A stretch of DNA of 64,000 nt, from contig PXUA01000006.1 in NCBI GenBank assembly GCA_003022435.1, forward strand, positions 62,001-126,000, written 5' to 3'. Of this stretch, positions 8,493-17,323 are shown piece by piece. This DNA comes from Bacteroidetes bacterium SW_9_63_38 (GTDB lineage Bacteria; Bacteroidota; Rhodothermia; Rhodothermales; Salinibacteraceae). The position numbers and the translations under genes are program-made. Numbering within the stretch: position 1 is the stretch's first letter; the number at the start of each line of letters is the position of its first letter. The notes under the pieces are model-generated. The model worked only from the letters and a program-made list of their open reading frames with translations. It did not search any database and was not told where the DNA came from.

Positions 8493-10235
8493 ATGACTTT
8501 TGAGCATGATGTCGTTGTCATCGGGGCGGGCGGATCGGGCCTGATGGCGGCGCTGTACGCCCGCGAGGGCGGGGCCGATGTAGGGGTCGTCTCGAAGTTG
8601 CATCCACTTCGCTCGCACACCGGCGCCGCGCAGGGCGGGATCGCCGCGGCCCTCGGCAACGAGGAAGAAGACCACTGGCTCTGGCACGCCTTCGACACGG
8701 TCAAGGGCAGCGACTACGTCGGCGACCAGGACGCGATTGAGGCGCTCTGCAAGGACGCGCCCCGTACCATCGTGGAGCTGGAGCACTACGGCGTGCCCTT
8801 TAGCCGCAATGAGGAAGGCAAGATTTCGCAGCGACGCTTCGGCGGGCACACGCGCAACTTCGGCGAGGCCCCCGTGAAGCGCTCCTGCCACGCGGCCGAC
8901 CGCACCGGCCACACGATCCTGCACACCCTCTACGACCAGTGCACCAGGCAGGGCGTCCGCTTCTACGACGAGTTCCAGGTGCTGGACCTCATCATGACCG
9001 ACGACGGCGAGTGTGCCGGCGTGGTGGCCTACGAGCTGCTGACCGGCGAAATCCACACCTTCCACGCCAAGCAGGTCTGCTTTGCGACCGGCGGGTACGG
9101 CCGCGCCTTCGAGACGACCTCCAACGCCCACGCCGGTACCGGCGACGGGATGGGCATCATGCTGCGCAACGGCATTCCGCTGGAGGACATGGAATTTGTG
9201 CAGTTCCACCCGACGGGCCTCTACAAGCTTGGGATTCTCATCACCGAGGGCGCCCGCGGGGAGGGCGGCATCCTGCGCAACTCGGAGGGCGAGCGCTTTA
9301 TGGAGCGCTACGCGCCGACGGTGAAGGACCTGGCGCCCCGCGATATGGTGAGCCAGTGCATCTACAAGGAGATTCGAGAAGGCCGCGGCGTGCAGGACAA
9401 AAGTTACGTCCACCTTGACCTTACCCATCTCGACGACGAGGTGCTCGACGAGAAGCTGCCGGAGGTGACGGAGTTTTCGCGCACCTACATGGCGGTGGAC
9501 CCGAAGGAGGAGCCGATCCCAGTGGTGCCGACGTGCCACTACGCGATGGGTGGCATCCCAACCGATGAGAAGGGACATGTGGAGAAGGGCGAGCGGGGCA
9601 CCTCGGTGCCGGGCCTCTATGCGGTTGGAGAGTGCGCCTGCGTGAGCATCCACGGCGCCAATCGCCTCGGCACCAACGCGCTGCTGGAGCTCGTCGTCTT
9701 TGGGCGCCGAGCCGGTATGCAGATGGCAAAAGAGGTAAAACAGGGGAAAGGCTATGCTCCGCTCCCGGAGAGCCCTGAGCAGGACACACGCGACATGCTC
9801 GACAACCTGCTGTCGAACACGCGGGACGAGGGCGAGCCGATCGTGAAGGCCCGCTCGGAGCTCCAGAAGACGATGATGGATAACGTCAGCGTCTTCCGCA
9901 CCGACGACACGTTGAGCACAGCCCTCGATGACATCGCACAGCTCCGCTCCCGCGCGAAGAACGTGGTTGTGGAAGACAAAGGCACCCGGTTCAACACCGA
10001 CCTCATGGATGCCGTGGAGCTCGGCTACATGGTGGACTACGCCGAGGCCATCGCCGCCTGTGCCCGGAACCGTACGGAGAGCCGGGGCGCCCACTCGCGG
10101 GAGGACCATCAGAACCGCAACGATGACGAGTGGCTCAGGCACACGCTCTTCCGCAGCGACTGCGACGGTGAGTACGAGTTCGACGACAAGGAGGTCGTCA
10201 TCACCCGCTTCGAGCCGAAGGAACGCAAGTACTAA
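8493..10235 (+). CDS. sdhA: succinate dehydrogenase flavoprotein subunit
   Basis: The 580-residue catalytic subunit of complex II, which oxidises succinate to fumarate. The FAD-binding dinucleotide fold is at the N-terminus ([17 protein letters not shown]), followed by the flavinylation signature [12 protein letters not shown]. Substrate-site motifs QFHPTG, GARGEGG, HYAMGG and the C-terminal [10 protein letters not shown] are all present. The start at 8493 ([10 protein letters not shown]) removes an upstream stretch that is translated intergenic repeat. It is preceded and followed by repeat-rich hairpins, so expression of the operon's halves may be set post-transcriptionally. Confidence 0.96.
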   Translation: MTFEHDVVVIGAGGSGLMAALYAREGGADVGVVSKLHPLRSHTGAAQGGIAAALGNEEEDHWLWHAFDTVKGSDYVGDQDAIEALCKDAPRTIVELEHYGVPFSRNEEGKISQRRFGGHTRNFGEAPVKRSCHAADRTGHTILHTLYDQCTRQGVRFYDEFQVLDLIMTDDGECAGVVAYELLTGEIHTFHAKQVCFATGGYGRAFETTSNAHAGTGDGMGIMLRNGIPLEDMEFVQFHPTGLYKLGILITEGARGEGGILRNSEGERFMERYAPTVKDLAPRDMVSQCIYKEIREGRGVQDKSYVHLDLTHLDDEVLDEKLPEVTEFSRTYMAVDPKEEPIPVVPTCHYAMGGIPTDEKGHVEKGERGTSVPGLYAVGECACVSIHGANRLGTNALLELVVFGRRAGMQMAKEVKQGKGYAPLPESPEQDTRDMLDNLLSNTRDEGEPIVKARSELQKTMMDNVSVFRTDDTLSTALDDIAQLRSRAKNVVVEDKGTRFNTDLMDAVELGYMVDYAEAIAACARNRTESRGAHSREDHQNRNDDEWLRHTLFRSDCDGEYEFDDKEVVITRFEPKERKY

Positions 10236-10238
10236 CAC

Positions 10239-10325
10239 AATGTCGAATGGCGAATGTCGAGTGTCGAATGAAAAGTGTTCGGCGCTTGCTCGCCGTTCCG
10301 CACATTCGAAATTCGACATTCGAAA
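10239..10325. repeat. intercistronic word-repeat hairpin, sdhA-sdhB
   Basis: The left arm (10239-10275) repeats variants of ATGTCGAATGGCGAATGTCG. The right arm (10299-10325) carries the complement, ACATTCGAAATTCGACATTC. The loop contains GGCGCTTGCTCGCC, similar to the loop of the hairpin before sdhA. The words differ from that hairpin, but the architecture is the same. Confidence 0.75.
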
Positions 10326-10340
10326 CCCGAACCTGCTGGT

Positions 10341-11063
10341 ATGAACCTGAACGTTGAGATCAAGCGCTACAACCCGGAGGAGGATGAGGAGCCGCATTGG
10401 GAGTCGTATGAGGTGCCGGCCGATCCGCTCGATAGCGCCCTCTCGCTGCTACTGCACGTCAAATGGCATGAGGATGGGACGCTCTCCTTCCGCAAGAGCT
10501 GCGCGCACGGCATCTGTGGGTCGGACGCGATGCAGATCAACGGCGAGAACAAGCTGGCCTGCTCCGTGCTGGTGCAGGACATTGCGGACGGGGAGGGAGA
10601 TACGGTCACCTTTGCTCCCCTGCCCTCCGCTCCGGTCATCAAGGACCTCGTCATCGACCAGAGCCGCTTCTTTGAAAAGTATCGCGACGTAAAGCCGTGG
10701 CTCATTACCGATGGACCGGCCCCGGAGCGCGAGCGCGAGCAGAGCCCGGAGGAGCACGCCATGATCGAGGAGGCGTCGAAGTGCATCATGTGCGGGGCCT
10801 GCACACACGCCTGTCCCTCGACCTGGGCCGATCCGGACTACCTGGGCCCAGCGGCGATGCTCAAGGCGTATCGCTACACGTTTGACACCCGCGACGACGG
10901 GGCCGAGGAGCGCCTCGATGTGGTGGACTCGCCGGACGGACTCTGGAAGTGCTACACCATCTTCAACTGCAACGAGGCCTGCCCCAAGGACATCGACATC
11001 ACGCGGTGGCTTTCGGCCCTCAAGCGCCGGGCGGCGACCTCGCAGGCGTCGACGAACGCGTAA
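10341..11063 (+). CDS. sdhB: succinate dehydrogenase iron-sulfur subunit
   Basis: A 240-residue subunit carrying the three Fe-S clusters between SdhA and the membrane quinone. The [2Fe-2S] ligands are C54, C59, D62 and C74 (SCAHGICGSDAM, then KLAC). An Asp at the third position is also found in E. coli SdhB, so it is not a defect. The [4Fe-4S]/[3Fe-4S] motifs are CIMCGACTHACPS and CNEACPKDI. Met 10341 is the family start. This is the last gene of the operon; a strong terminator lies about 20 bp downstream. Confidence 0.95.
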   Translation: MNLNVEIKRYNPEEDEEPHWESYEVPADPLDSALSLLLHVKWHEDGTLSFRKSCAHGICGSDAMQINGENKLACSVLVQDIADGEGDTVTFAPLPSAPVIKDLVIDQSRFFEKYRDVKPWLITDGPAPEREREQSPEEHAMIEEASKCIMCGACTHACPSTWADPDYLGPAAMLKAYRYTFDTRDDGAEERLDVVDSPDGLWKCYTIFNCNEACPKDIDITRWLSALKRRAATSQASTNA

Positions 11064-11081
11064 CGCGGACCCGCGGACGCT

Positions 11082-11142
11082 GCCTCAAAACTCAACGCCC
11101 TGCCCGGATGGTCTCGGGGAGGGCGTTTTTGTTTTTGAGGCG
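11082..11142 (+). terminator. rho-independent terminator after sdhB
   Basis: The stem AACGCCCTGCCC pairs with GGGGAGGGCGTT and is followed by T-rich sequence. An outer CCTCAAAA / TTTTTGAGG pair extends the hairpin, so it could work in both directions. Confidence 0.8.
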
Positions 11143-11172
11143 ATACATGGAAGTTTCCCACCGGAGCCGAGT

Positions 11173-11215
11173 CGTGCGCGGCACTGTGTCGTGCGCGACA
11201 CTGTGCCGTGCGAGG
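11173..11215. repeat. near-palindromic GTGCGCG/CACTGTG repeat
   Basis: The words GGCACTGTGTCG and CGACACTGTGCC flank TGCG and form a near-perfect inverted repeat, embedded in further copies of the CGTGCG word. It is one of the many short-word repeat blocks in this window. Confidence 0.6.
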
Positions 11216-11242
11216 CAGGGGGCGAGACAGAATCGGCGGCTT

Positions 11243-11404
11243 AGAGACTGTTTTGATGTCACCCGATGGGAGTCCAAGCAGAACGTGACGATTGCAGACC
11301 GGTGATTCCCGCCCGACTGATTCCGGTTCCGAACGGCTCACAAGCAACCGAGCTAGACTGATCGACTCTCGATTTCAAGACGCTCAAAAATCAAAACAGT
11401 CTCT
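11243..11404. mobile_element. 162-bp element with 15-bp perfect terminal inverted repeats
   Basis: AGAGACTGTTTTGAT at 11243-11257 is matched exactly by its inverse complement at 11390-11404. The 162-bp interval has no reading frame, as expected for a MITE or the shell of a deleted IS. The flanks (TTA outside the left GAGAC, TCA outside the right GTCTC) resemble but do not match a 3-bp TNA duplication. The right end overlaps the stop codon of the small membrane protein gene at 11404. Confidence 0.55.
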
Positions 11405-11565
11405 CAGCTCCCGACGATGAGGAGAATGCCGGTTACAAGGGCCAGCACGGTGAGGACGAGGCTCTGATACTGAAAAGACAACCGGAAGAGGTCAATAAGA
11501 CCGTGCAGCAGGAGCCAGAGGCCAAGCAGGCGGAGTCCGAGACTACGGATGGAGGAATTTGCCAT
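11404..11565 (-). CDS. small two-helix membrane protein
   Basis: A 53-residue, almost entirely hydrophobic protein, MANSSIRSLGLRLLGLWLL followed by a second segment SLVLTVLALVTGILLIVGS, predicted to cross the membrane twice. I do not know its function. The frame is open upstream to 11613, but the start at 11565 leaves a compact membrane protein. The stop codon overlaps the inverted repeat of the adjacent 162-bp element, so that insertion may have set or changed the C-terminus. Confidence 0.55.
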   Translation of the reverse strand: MANSSIRSLGLRLLGLWLLLHGLIDLFRLSFQYQSLVLTVLALVTGILLIVGS

Positions 11566-11698
11566 GGGTGAGAGGGCGGAATTGTGGTTGGGAGCAGTAC
11601 GTACGTCCGCCAAGATATGGATACGGCAGCAAGCATCTCAAGATGCGATTGCCGTGATGATCCTGCCCGGTGGGACGCGAGAGGGACCTGATAGGGGC

Positions 11699-13330
11699 CT
11701 ACCGTGCAGGGCGGGAGGACGACGAGAGGGTGGCCGTGACGCGTCCGTCGGAGGGATCGCTGCCGATAGGACGAACGGTGCGGCTCCCGTAGCGGACACG
11801 GATTGGGGCACGGTCGGCGCCGTCGGCAACGCGAGCGTTGCCTTCGTAGGTTTTTTCCGGAATGGTGAGGCGCTCGCCGACACTCATCTGCGCGGGATAC
11901 CCGTCGCCGTTGGTCGATAAGAGGACAGAGCGCTTCACGTGGTAGCGCCGGGCGATTCGTCCGGCGGTCTCCCCCGCCTGGACCACATGCTGGAGCTTGG
12001 GAGAGGACTGCTCTCGGGGACGGGCATCAAGATTCTCTGCGAATGTCTTGTAGGTGCCGTAGGGCAGTCGTACGTAGTACGGCTTCTTGGAGGGCGGTAG
12101 GCGATCGCTTCGCAGTTCGGGATTGAGGACGCGAATCTGAGAGGGCGGCACGTCTGCGAGGGTGGCGACCTGGTCGATGGGGAGCGGGCGGTCCACCGGC
12201 ACGTAGTCGAAGGCGTACTGGGGGCCGGCCTGCACGCGCTTGAGGTCGAAGGCCGCCGGGTTCGAGATAATGACGGCTGTGGCCGTGAAGAGGGGGACGT
12301 AGTTGCGCGTCTCTTCGGGGAGGTCCTCGTAGATGTCCCAGAACGACGGCCGTTGGCCGGTGCGGTCCCGGTATTCCTGCACGTGATACTGCACGACGCC
12401 GGGATCGCAGTTGTACCCGGCGAGGGCGAGCTGCCAGTCGCCGAACTTCCGGTGCAGGTCCTTGAGGAGGCGGGCGGCGGCGCGCGTCGACTTTTCCGGG
12501 TCGAGACGCTCGTCGACCCACGGGTCGATCGATAGGCCGTACCGGCGGCCCGTCTTGGCGACGAACTGCCAGATGCCCGCAGCTTGCGCGCGACTCTGGG
12601 CATGCGGGTCGAGGCCGCTTTCCGCAATGGCAAGGTATTTCAATTCGTCGGGCACATTTTCTTCCGCGAAGATCTGTTCGATCATGGGGAAGTACGTGGA
12701 GGCCCGGCGGAGCCAGGGATAGAGGTACCGCTTTTTATTCCGAAGCAGAAACGCGATGGTCGTTCGCGTCGGCCGATTCATCGTGAGGGGCACCGCCGAG
12801 TGCTGAGTGCGCAGATCGGCGGGCAGAGCATCGACGACTGAGGCTGGCGCGCGCCGATTCACAGACGCAACGAGGTCGTCGCGGAGGTTCGAGACGGGAC
12901 TGTTCGGAAGGCGCAACGTGTCGGGGACACCGTACCTGTGCTCGTACTCGCGGGTCAGCGCCCGGAAGACGCGTCGAAAGCGCGGCCGCTCTACGAGGTT
13001 GGGGAACTGGAGCGAGGCGTGCAGGGTGCGGACCGTCGTGTGGAGGATCGCCTCAATCCGAGCATCGTCGTTTCGCGACTGCGCCCTCATGAGATCGGCC
13101 TGCAAGCGGTAGAGGCGATCAAGCCGACGCAGGGCCTCGCGGTCGGAGAGCGTATCCGACGAGGTGGGGGGACGGGCCGCGGGGATGGACTGAGCGGCGG
13201 ACAGGAATTGAGCCCACGTCGCCTGATGCTGGGTTGAGGAGGGGGGATGAGCGGTCTCGCGCCAGAGGATGGCGAGCCCGATGGCGCCGAGCGCGACTAC
13301 GAGCAGTAGCGTTCGGTTCTGCATGGGCAT
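11699..13330 (-). CDS. mltD: membrane-bound lytic murein transglycosylase, MltD-like
   Basis: A 543-residue peptidoglycan lytic transglycosylase. It starts with a membrane anchor or signal (LLLVVALGAIGLAILW), then a low-complexity spacer, then the SLT domain at about 200-330. There the catalytic Glu lies in YLAIAESGLDPHAQS, followed by AAGIWQFVAKTGRRYGL and ALAGYNCDPG. A degenerate LysM-like repeat (about 385-435) and a clearer LysM (LQHVVQAGETAGRIARRYHV) follow for glycan binding. The C-terminal 50 residues are basic and Ser-rich. The role is periplasmic cell-wall turnover. Confidence 0.9.
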   Translation of the reverse strand: MPMQNRTLLLVVALGAIGLAILWRETAHPPSSTQHQATWAQFLSAAQSIPAARPPTSSDTLSDREALRRLDRLYRLQADLMRAQSRNDDARIEAILHTTVRTLHASLQFPNLVERPRFRRVFRALTREYEHRYGVPDTLRLPNSPVSNLRDDLVASVNRRAPASVVDALPADLRTQHSAVPLTMNRPTRTTIAFLLRNKKRYLYPWLRRASTYFPMIEQIFAEENVPDELKYLAIAESGLDPHAQSRAQAAGIWQFVAKTGRRYGLSIDPWVDERLDPEKSTRAAARLLKDLHRKFGDWQLALAGYNCDPGVVQYHVQEYRDRTGQRPSFWDIYEDLPEETRNYVPLFTATAVIISNPAAFDLKRVQAGPQYAFDYVPVDRPLPIDQVATLADVPPSQIRVLNPELRSDRLPPSKKPYYVRLPYGTYKTFAENLDARPREQSSPKLQHVVQAGETAGRIARRYHVKRSVLLSTNGDGYPAQMSVGERLTIPEKTYEGNARVADGADRAPIRVRYGSRTVRPIGSDPSDGRVTATLSSSSRPAR

Positions 13331-13943
13331 TGTCCGCTCCGCAGGGAGCGTTTGTGATGAAGAGCGAGTCCGGCGGCACGGGGGGAAGCGCCAGAGAGGG
13401 GGGTAGCATCGGCTGCGCGGACCCGAGCCGCACCCGGATCAGGCGGAAGACATCAAAAAAGCCCCACCCTGTACAGATACCCAACAGCTTTCCTTCACGC
13501 GGAACACGCACTTTCGATCCAGGAGCGGCGGAGGGCTGCGGGGAGTTCCCGGGATTTTGGGACAGTGTTAACACCGGCGCGGCGCGGTCGGGCGGGGCGG
13601 TCAGGACGCAGCGGATGTTCGCTTGCCGATGCAGCCTTGCCATTGGCGCTGCAACCGTGGTCGATGTGTGTGAATACGGCTCCTCGAACCATCCCAGGCG
13701 GATCCCGCGGTCCCGAGCATCGGAAACGCAGTGTTCGATGTCTGTCCGACTTCACTGACCCCGGATCCAGACCCATGACGCTGCCCCCAACAGAAATCTG
13801 ATCGCGCGCCTTTTCCCGTGTTCTGCGCGGGCTTGAGCCCGAAGCGGTGAACGAATTCCTGGAGGCCGTGGTCGGGCGTTCCCGGTCGGACGGGGACACG
13901 GCTGCCCGGCAGTTCGACCGGACTCGGGGGAAAGAGGTAGGGC
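13331..13943. other. 600-bp intergenic region without a clear gene
   Basis: Open frames here are short and rich in Arg/Pro/Ser, so I do not call a gene. It should hold the promoter of the transglycosylase gene. A run AAAAAAGCCCC occurs near 13455, but no clean hairpin accompanies it. Confidence 0.4.
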
Positions 13944-15524
13944 CTACAGCGGGATGTTGCCGTGCTTCTTCGGCGGGCTGTTCACGACCTTGTTCTCCAG
14001 CATGTCAAATCCGCGGATGAGGCGCTCGCGGGTCTCGCTGGGTTTGATGACATCGTCGACGTATCCGTACTCGGCGGCCACGTAGGGGGTGGCGAAGGCA
14101 TCGCGGTACTGTTCTACGAAGTTGTCCTTGGCGGCCTCGCGGTCGTCGGCGTCCTCCAGCTCGTCGCGGTAGATGATGTCGACGGCGCTCTCCGGTCCCA
14201 TCACCGCCACCTCGGCGGTGGACCACGCGAAGTTGAGGTCGCCGCCGATGTGGGTGGAGTTCATCACGTCGTAGGCCCCGCCGTAGGCCTTGCGGGTGAT
14301 GACGGTGATGCGGGGCACGGTGGCCTCGCAGAACGCGTAGAGCAGCTTCGCGCCCTCCTTGATGATCCCGTTCCACTCCTGGTCGGTGCCGGGGAGGAAG
14401 CCGGGCACGTCTTCGAGGACGAGGAGGGGCACGTTGAAGGCGTCGCAGAAGCGGACGAAGCGGGCGCCTTTGACGGACGCGTCGATGTCGAGCACACCGG
14501 CCAGCACAGCAGGTTGGTTGGCGACGATGCCCACGGGACGGCCGCCCATCCGCGAGAAGCCGGTAATGAGATTTTCTCCGAAGTCGGGCTGGATCTCGAA
14601 GAAGTCCTCCGCGTCGGTGATCTGTGTGATCACGTCGTGCATGTCGTAGGGCTTGTTCGGGGCCTCGGGGACCAGGGCATCGAGCGCGTCGGGGTCGAGG
14701 GCGCTGTCGACTTCCTCGCACGGCACGCGGGGCGGGTCCTCCTCACAGTTCTGGGGGAGGTAGCGCAGCAGCGTCCGGATGCGGCGCAGGCAATCGACAT
14801 CGTTTTTACAGGTCACGTGGCTCACGCCGCTCTTGGTGGCGTGGGTGGTAGCGCCCCCCAGCTCGCCCGCCGTCACGTCCTCCTGGGTCACCGTCTTGAC
14901 CACGTGCGGGCCCGTGACAAACATGTAGCTCGTTTCCTCCACCATGAACGTCACGTCGGTAATGGCCGGGCTGTAGACTGCGCCCCCGGCACAGGGACCC
15001 ATGACGGCGGAGATCTGCGGAATGACGCCGGACGCGTCCGTGTTAAGCTTGAAGATGTCGGCGTAGCCCCCGAGCGACTTGACGCCCTCCTGGATGCGGG
15101 CGCCGCCGCTGTCGTTGAGGCCGATGAGCGGGGCGCCGTTTTCGAGCGCCTTCTCCATGATGTTTACGATCTTGTCGGCGTGGGCCCGGCCCAGCGAGCC
15201 GCCGTAGACGGTAAAGTCCTGGCTGAAGACGTAGACGAGCCGTCCGTGGACGGTGCCGTAGCCGGTGACCACGCCGTCGCCGTACGGGCGGTTCTCGTCG
15301 AGGCCGAAGTTGGACTCCTGATGTCGCACGAACGTCCCCAGTTCCTCGAACGAGCCGTCGTCGAGCAGGATGTCAAGGCGCTCACGTGCGGTGAGCTTGT
15401 CCTTCTCGTGCTGTCGCTCGATGCGTTCCTCGCCGCCGCCCTTGGCGGCCTCCTCCCGGCGCTGTTGCAGCTCATCGTAGAGTTGGCGGTGGGCGGAGGC
15501 GGGCGCGTCGTCGGCGTCGCTCAT
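13944..15524 (-). CDS. pccB: acyl-CoA (propionyl-CoA) carboxylase carboxyltransferase subunit
   Basis: A 526-residue carboxyltransferase beta subunit, which moves CO2 from carboxybiotin to propionyl-CoA or a related acyl-CoA. Family hallmarks are ERIERQHEKDKLTARERLD near the N-terminus, the oxyanion-forming stretches LNDSGGARIQEGV and MGPCAGGAVYSPA, VTGPHVVKTVT, the second-half core VLEDVPGFLPGTDQEWNGII, and RKAYGGAYDVMNS. The C-terminus PPKKHGNIPL is the usual ending. The biotin carboxylase partner is not in the window. A role in propionate or odd-chain catabolism is inferred from the family. Confidence 0.92.
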   Translation of the reverse strand: MSDADDAPASAHRQLYDELQQRREEAAKGGGEERIERQHEKDKLTARERLDILLDDGSFEELGTFVRHQESNFGLDENRPYGDGVVTGYGTVHGRLVYVFSQDFTVYGGSLGRAHADKIVNIMEKALENGAPLIGLNDSGGARIQEGVKSLGGYADIFKLNTDASGVIPQISAVMGPCAGGAVYSPAITDVTFMVEETSYMFVTGPHVVKTVTQEDVTAGELGGATTHATKSGVSHVTCKNDVDCLRRIRTLLRYLPQNCEEDPPRVPCEEVDSALDPDALDALVPEAPNKPYDMHDVITQITDAEDFFEIQPDFGENLITGFSRMGGRPVGIVANQPAVLAGVLDIDASVKGARFVRFCDAFNVPLLVLEDVPGFLPGTDQEWNGIIKEGAKLLYAFCEATVPRITVITRKAYGGAYDVMNSTHIGGDLNFAWSTAEVAVMGPESAVDIIYRDELEDADDREAAKDNFVEQYRDAFATPYVAAEYGYVDDVIKPSETRERLIRGFDMLENKVVNSPPKKHGNIPL

Positions 15525-15595
15525 GGGGCGGGGCGGTCAACGGAAGGGACGGGTGTGCCCATGAACGTAGGGGGCAGGGGCGCGGTCGTCAATCG

Positions 15596-15637
15596 GTTGC
15601 GTCACGCGTTATGCGTTGGGCGTTTCGCGTTGCAGGT
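15596..15637. repeat. GCGTT/ACGCG word-repeat block
   Basis: Successive variants of the word GCGTTATGCGTTGGGCGTTT follow GCGTCACGC. It shares the CACGCGTTATGCG theme with the spacer before sdhA and lies upstream of the carboxylase gene. Confidence 0.6.
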
Positions 15638-15707
15638 TAGCGATCGTACGACGGATTTGTTCATGACCGGGGGATCGTGTCTGCTCACATCGAGTCTCCA
15701 CGTCTCA

Positions 15708-15736
15708 AAACGTTCAACGTTAAACGTTTAACGTTT
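15708..15736. repeat. AACGTT repeat with a perfect 20-bp palindrome
   Basis: Four AACGTT hexamers occur at about 7-bp spacing. AACGTTAAACGTTTAACGTT at 15716-15735 is a perfect palindrome. Related AACGTT blocks are at 20479 and 26148. Confidence 0.8.
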
Positions 15737-16082
15737 GCGCTGAGGGGGGCCAAACAGGTCTCCCCAAGAAAATAACCACTTCTTTTTGCCCTTCCGGTTC
15801 GGATGATGCCCAACAACCACAAACGCCGCTACGAAATTTCCATTTGTCAGTACGTCTAGTGCAGGTTTAACCGGTCTTTTCGGGCTGACGTAGATCCCGG
15901 TCTCGCCGCTGCCCTCCTGAAGCCGGTTTCTCCCGGCCTCGAAGACTCGGGCGCCCGGACGGAGGCGGACGCGGAGCGGCCGAAATCAATCGTGTTTGAG
16001 GGAGCGAAGCGACCGAGTTTGATCGATTTTAGCAGAGCGGAAGCCGAAGTCAGCCCGGGTCTTCGCAGCCGTGATCTCTTTG

Positions 16083-16113
16083 GTTCATTTTTACATCTAG
16101 GTAAAAAATGAAC
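16083..16113. repeat. AT-rich inverted repeat
   Basis: GTTCATTTTTAC (16083-16094) pairs with GTAAAAAATGAAC (16101-16113), giving 12 pairs with one bulged A around the loop ATCTAG. It stands out in this GC-rich DNA. It could be a terminator or the scar of a mobile element. Confidence 0.6.
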
Positions 16114-16251
16114 GCCCGTCTCAGAAAAGGATGTGGACCGAAGAAATTGGCTTCTTTCTGTCGATCGAAAGGAAAGTGTTTCATCCGCCCGATCCGAAGG
16201 AGACCAATTGAAACCGCACCAGGGGGTGCGTTTCGCGTTTTGCGTGTGTGG

Positions 16252-17091
16252 CTATGCCGGTTCGAGGGCGCGGAAGGCGGCCTGCAGGTCGCGCGTGATG
16301 GGGCCGGGGGTGCCGTCGGCCACCGTCCAGTCGTCGACCTGCACGACCGGCATGACGCCGGTGGTGGTGCCCAGGACCATCAGCTCGTCGGCGTCGGGGA
16401 GGTCGGCCTCGGGGATCGGGATTTCTTCCACCGGGATGTCGTGGGCGCCGCAGAGGTCGAGGAGCAGGGCCCGCGTGGTGCTGGGCAGGATGTGGTTCGT
16501 GAGGGGATGCGTGACGACGGTGTCGTCGAATACGCCGACGACGGTCGAGTGGGACGCTTCCGTCACGAAGCCGTCGCGCACCAGAATGGCCTCGTAGGCG
16601 TCCGCCCGGCGCGCGGCGGTGGTAGCCCTCACGTTGGGCAGCAGGGAGATGGACTTGATGTCGCACCGCGCCCAGCGCTGGTCGGGGTGGAGGATGGCCT
16701 TTACGCCCTGCTCCCACTTGTCCAGGGGCGGGGTGTGGGGGGCGACGGTGGCGTACACGGTGGGGTCGGGCGGCGGGGTGGGAACGGCATGCTGGCGGGG
16801 CGCGGCGCCGCGGGTGACCTGGATGTAGATTTTGGCGAGGCGATCCTGCAGGTCGTTGTGGTACAGGAGCGAGTGGATGGCCTCGCGCACCGCCGCCACG
16901 TCCACACTGGTCAGGTCGATCTCATTCAGGCTTCGCGCCATGCGTTCGAAATGGAGATCTTCCTGGAAGAAGGCGCCGTTCTCGGCCCGAAGCACTTCGT
17001 AGATCCCGTCCGCAAATACGAACCCGCGGTCGTCGGGAGAGATGGACACGTCGTCTTTGTCGACGAAATTGCCGTTGAAATAGACCGTCAT
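16252..17091 (-). CDS. class IV aminotransferase, D-amino acid transaminase type
   Basis: A 279-residue PLP enzyme of fold type IV. The start MTVYFNGNFVDKDDV and the segment ISPDDRGFVFADGIYEV are characteristic. The PLP-binding Lys is in CDIKSISLLPNVRA and the Glu contacting the pyridine nitrogen is in VTEASHSTVVGVF. The phosphate loop is LGTTTGVMPV. Length and motifs fit D-alanine/D-amino acid aminotransferase better than branched-chain aminotransferase, but substrate cannot be fixed from sequence. The frame extends upstream to 17325, but Met 17091 matches the family. A G-rich word-repeat block lies upstream. Confidence 0.85.
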   Translation of the reverse strand: MTVYFNGNFVDKDDVSISPDDRGFVFADGIYEVLRAENGAFFQEDLHFERMARSLNEIDLTSVDVAAVREAIHSLLYHNDLQDRLAKIYIQVTRGAAPRQHAVPTPPPDPTVYATVAPHTPPLDKWEQGVKAILHPDQRWARCDIKSISLLPNVRATTAARRADAYEAILVRDGFVTEASHSTVVGVFDDTVVTHPLTNHILPSTTRALLLDLCGAHDIPVEEIPIPEADLPDADELMVLGTTTGVMPVVQVDDWTVADGTPGPITRDLQAAFRALEPA

Positions 17092-17199
17092 GAGAGCGCG
17101 GCATTGAGCACGAAAGGAGCGTACGCAGGCGGCGGGAGTTCCGCGCGACCGTGCCCTGTTCAATGGAATCGCCGAGGGGAAGATTCGGCGGGACGGGTG

Positions 17200-17246
17200 A
17201 AGGGGCGTGGGAGCGTGGGCGAATGGGAGAGCGGGGGAGTGGGACG
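17200..17246. repeat. GCGTGGGAGCGTGGG word-repeat block
   Basis: Variants of GGGGCGTGGGAGCGTGGG run in tandem between the aminotransferase and OsmC genes. The same theme appears at 39417 and, inverted, at 44449. Confidence 0.6.
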
Positions 17247-17323
17247 GTTCGGAAACGATGGCGGGGACGCCGGTAGGGCATGTCGCTTTGTTCGTCCATA
17301 CTTTCAGCAATCCTGCTTCATTC

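Larger units (their letters stand above)
15525..16251. other. 725-bp intergenic region, repeats but no gene
   Basis: It contains two word-repeat blocks (15596-15637 and 15708-15736) and an AT-rich hairpin (16083-16113), listed separately. Between them, 15880-16080 is GC-rich and holds variants of GGAGCGAAGCGACCGAG. No reading frame looks real. Confidence 0.5.

Noticed and set aside
8463-10397. A 644-residue minus-strand open frame opposite sdhA
   Set aside because: It is the antisense of a clear flavoprotein gene in GC-rich DNA; the translation is Val/His/Arg-rich and has no domain.
10341-11063. Loss of a [2Fe-2S] ligand in SdhB (Asp in place of Cys)
   Set aside because: E. coli SdhB also has Asp at this position, so it is a known variant and not damage.
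13495-13899. A 134-residue minus-strand gene upstream of the transglycosylase
   Set aside because: Composition is Arg/Ser/Pro-rich with no predicted fold, typical of chance frames in GC-rich spacers.
13962-15731. A 589-residue plus-strand open frame opposite the carboxylase gene
   Set aside because: It is the antisense shadow of pccB, with repetitive Val/Gly/Asp/Glu composition and no motif.
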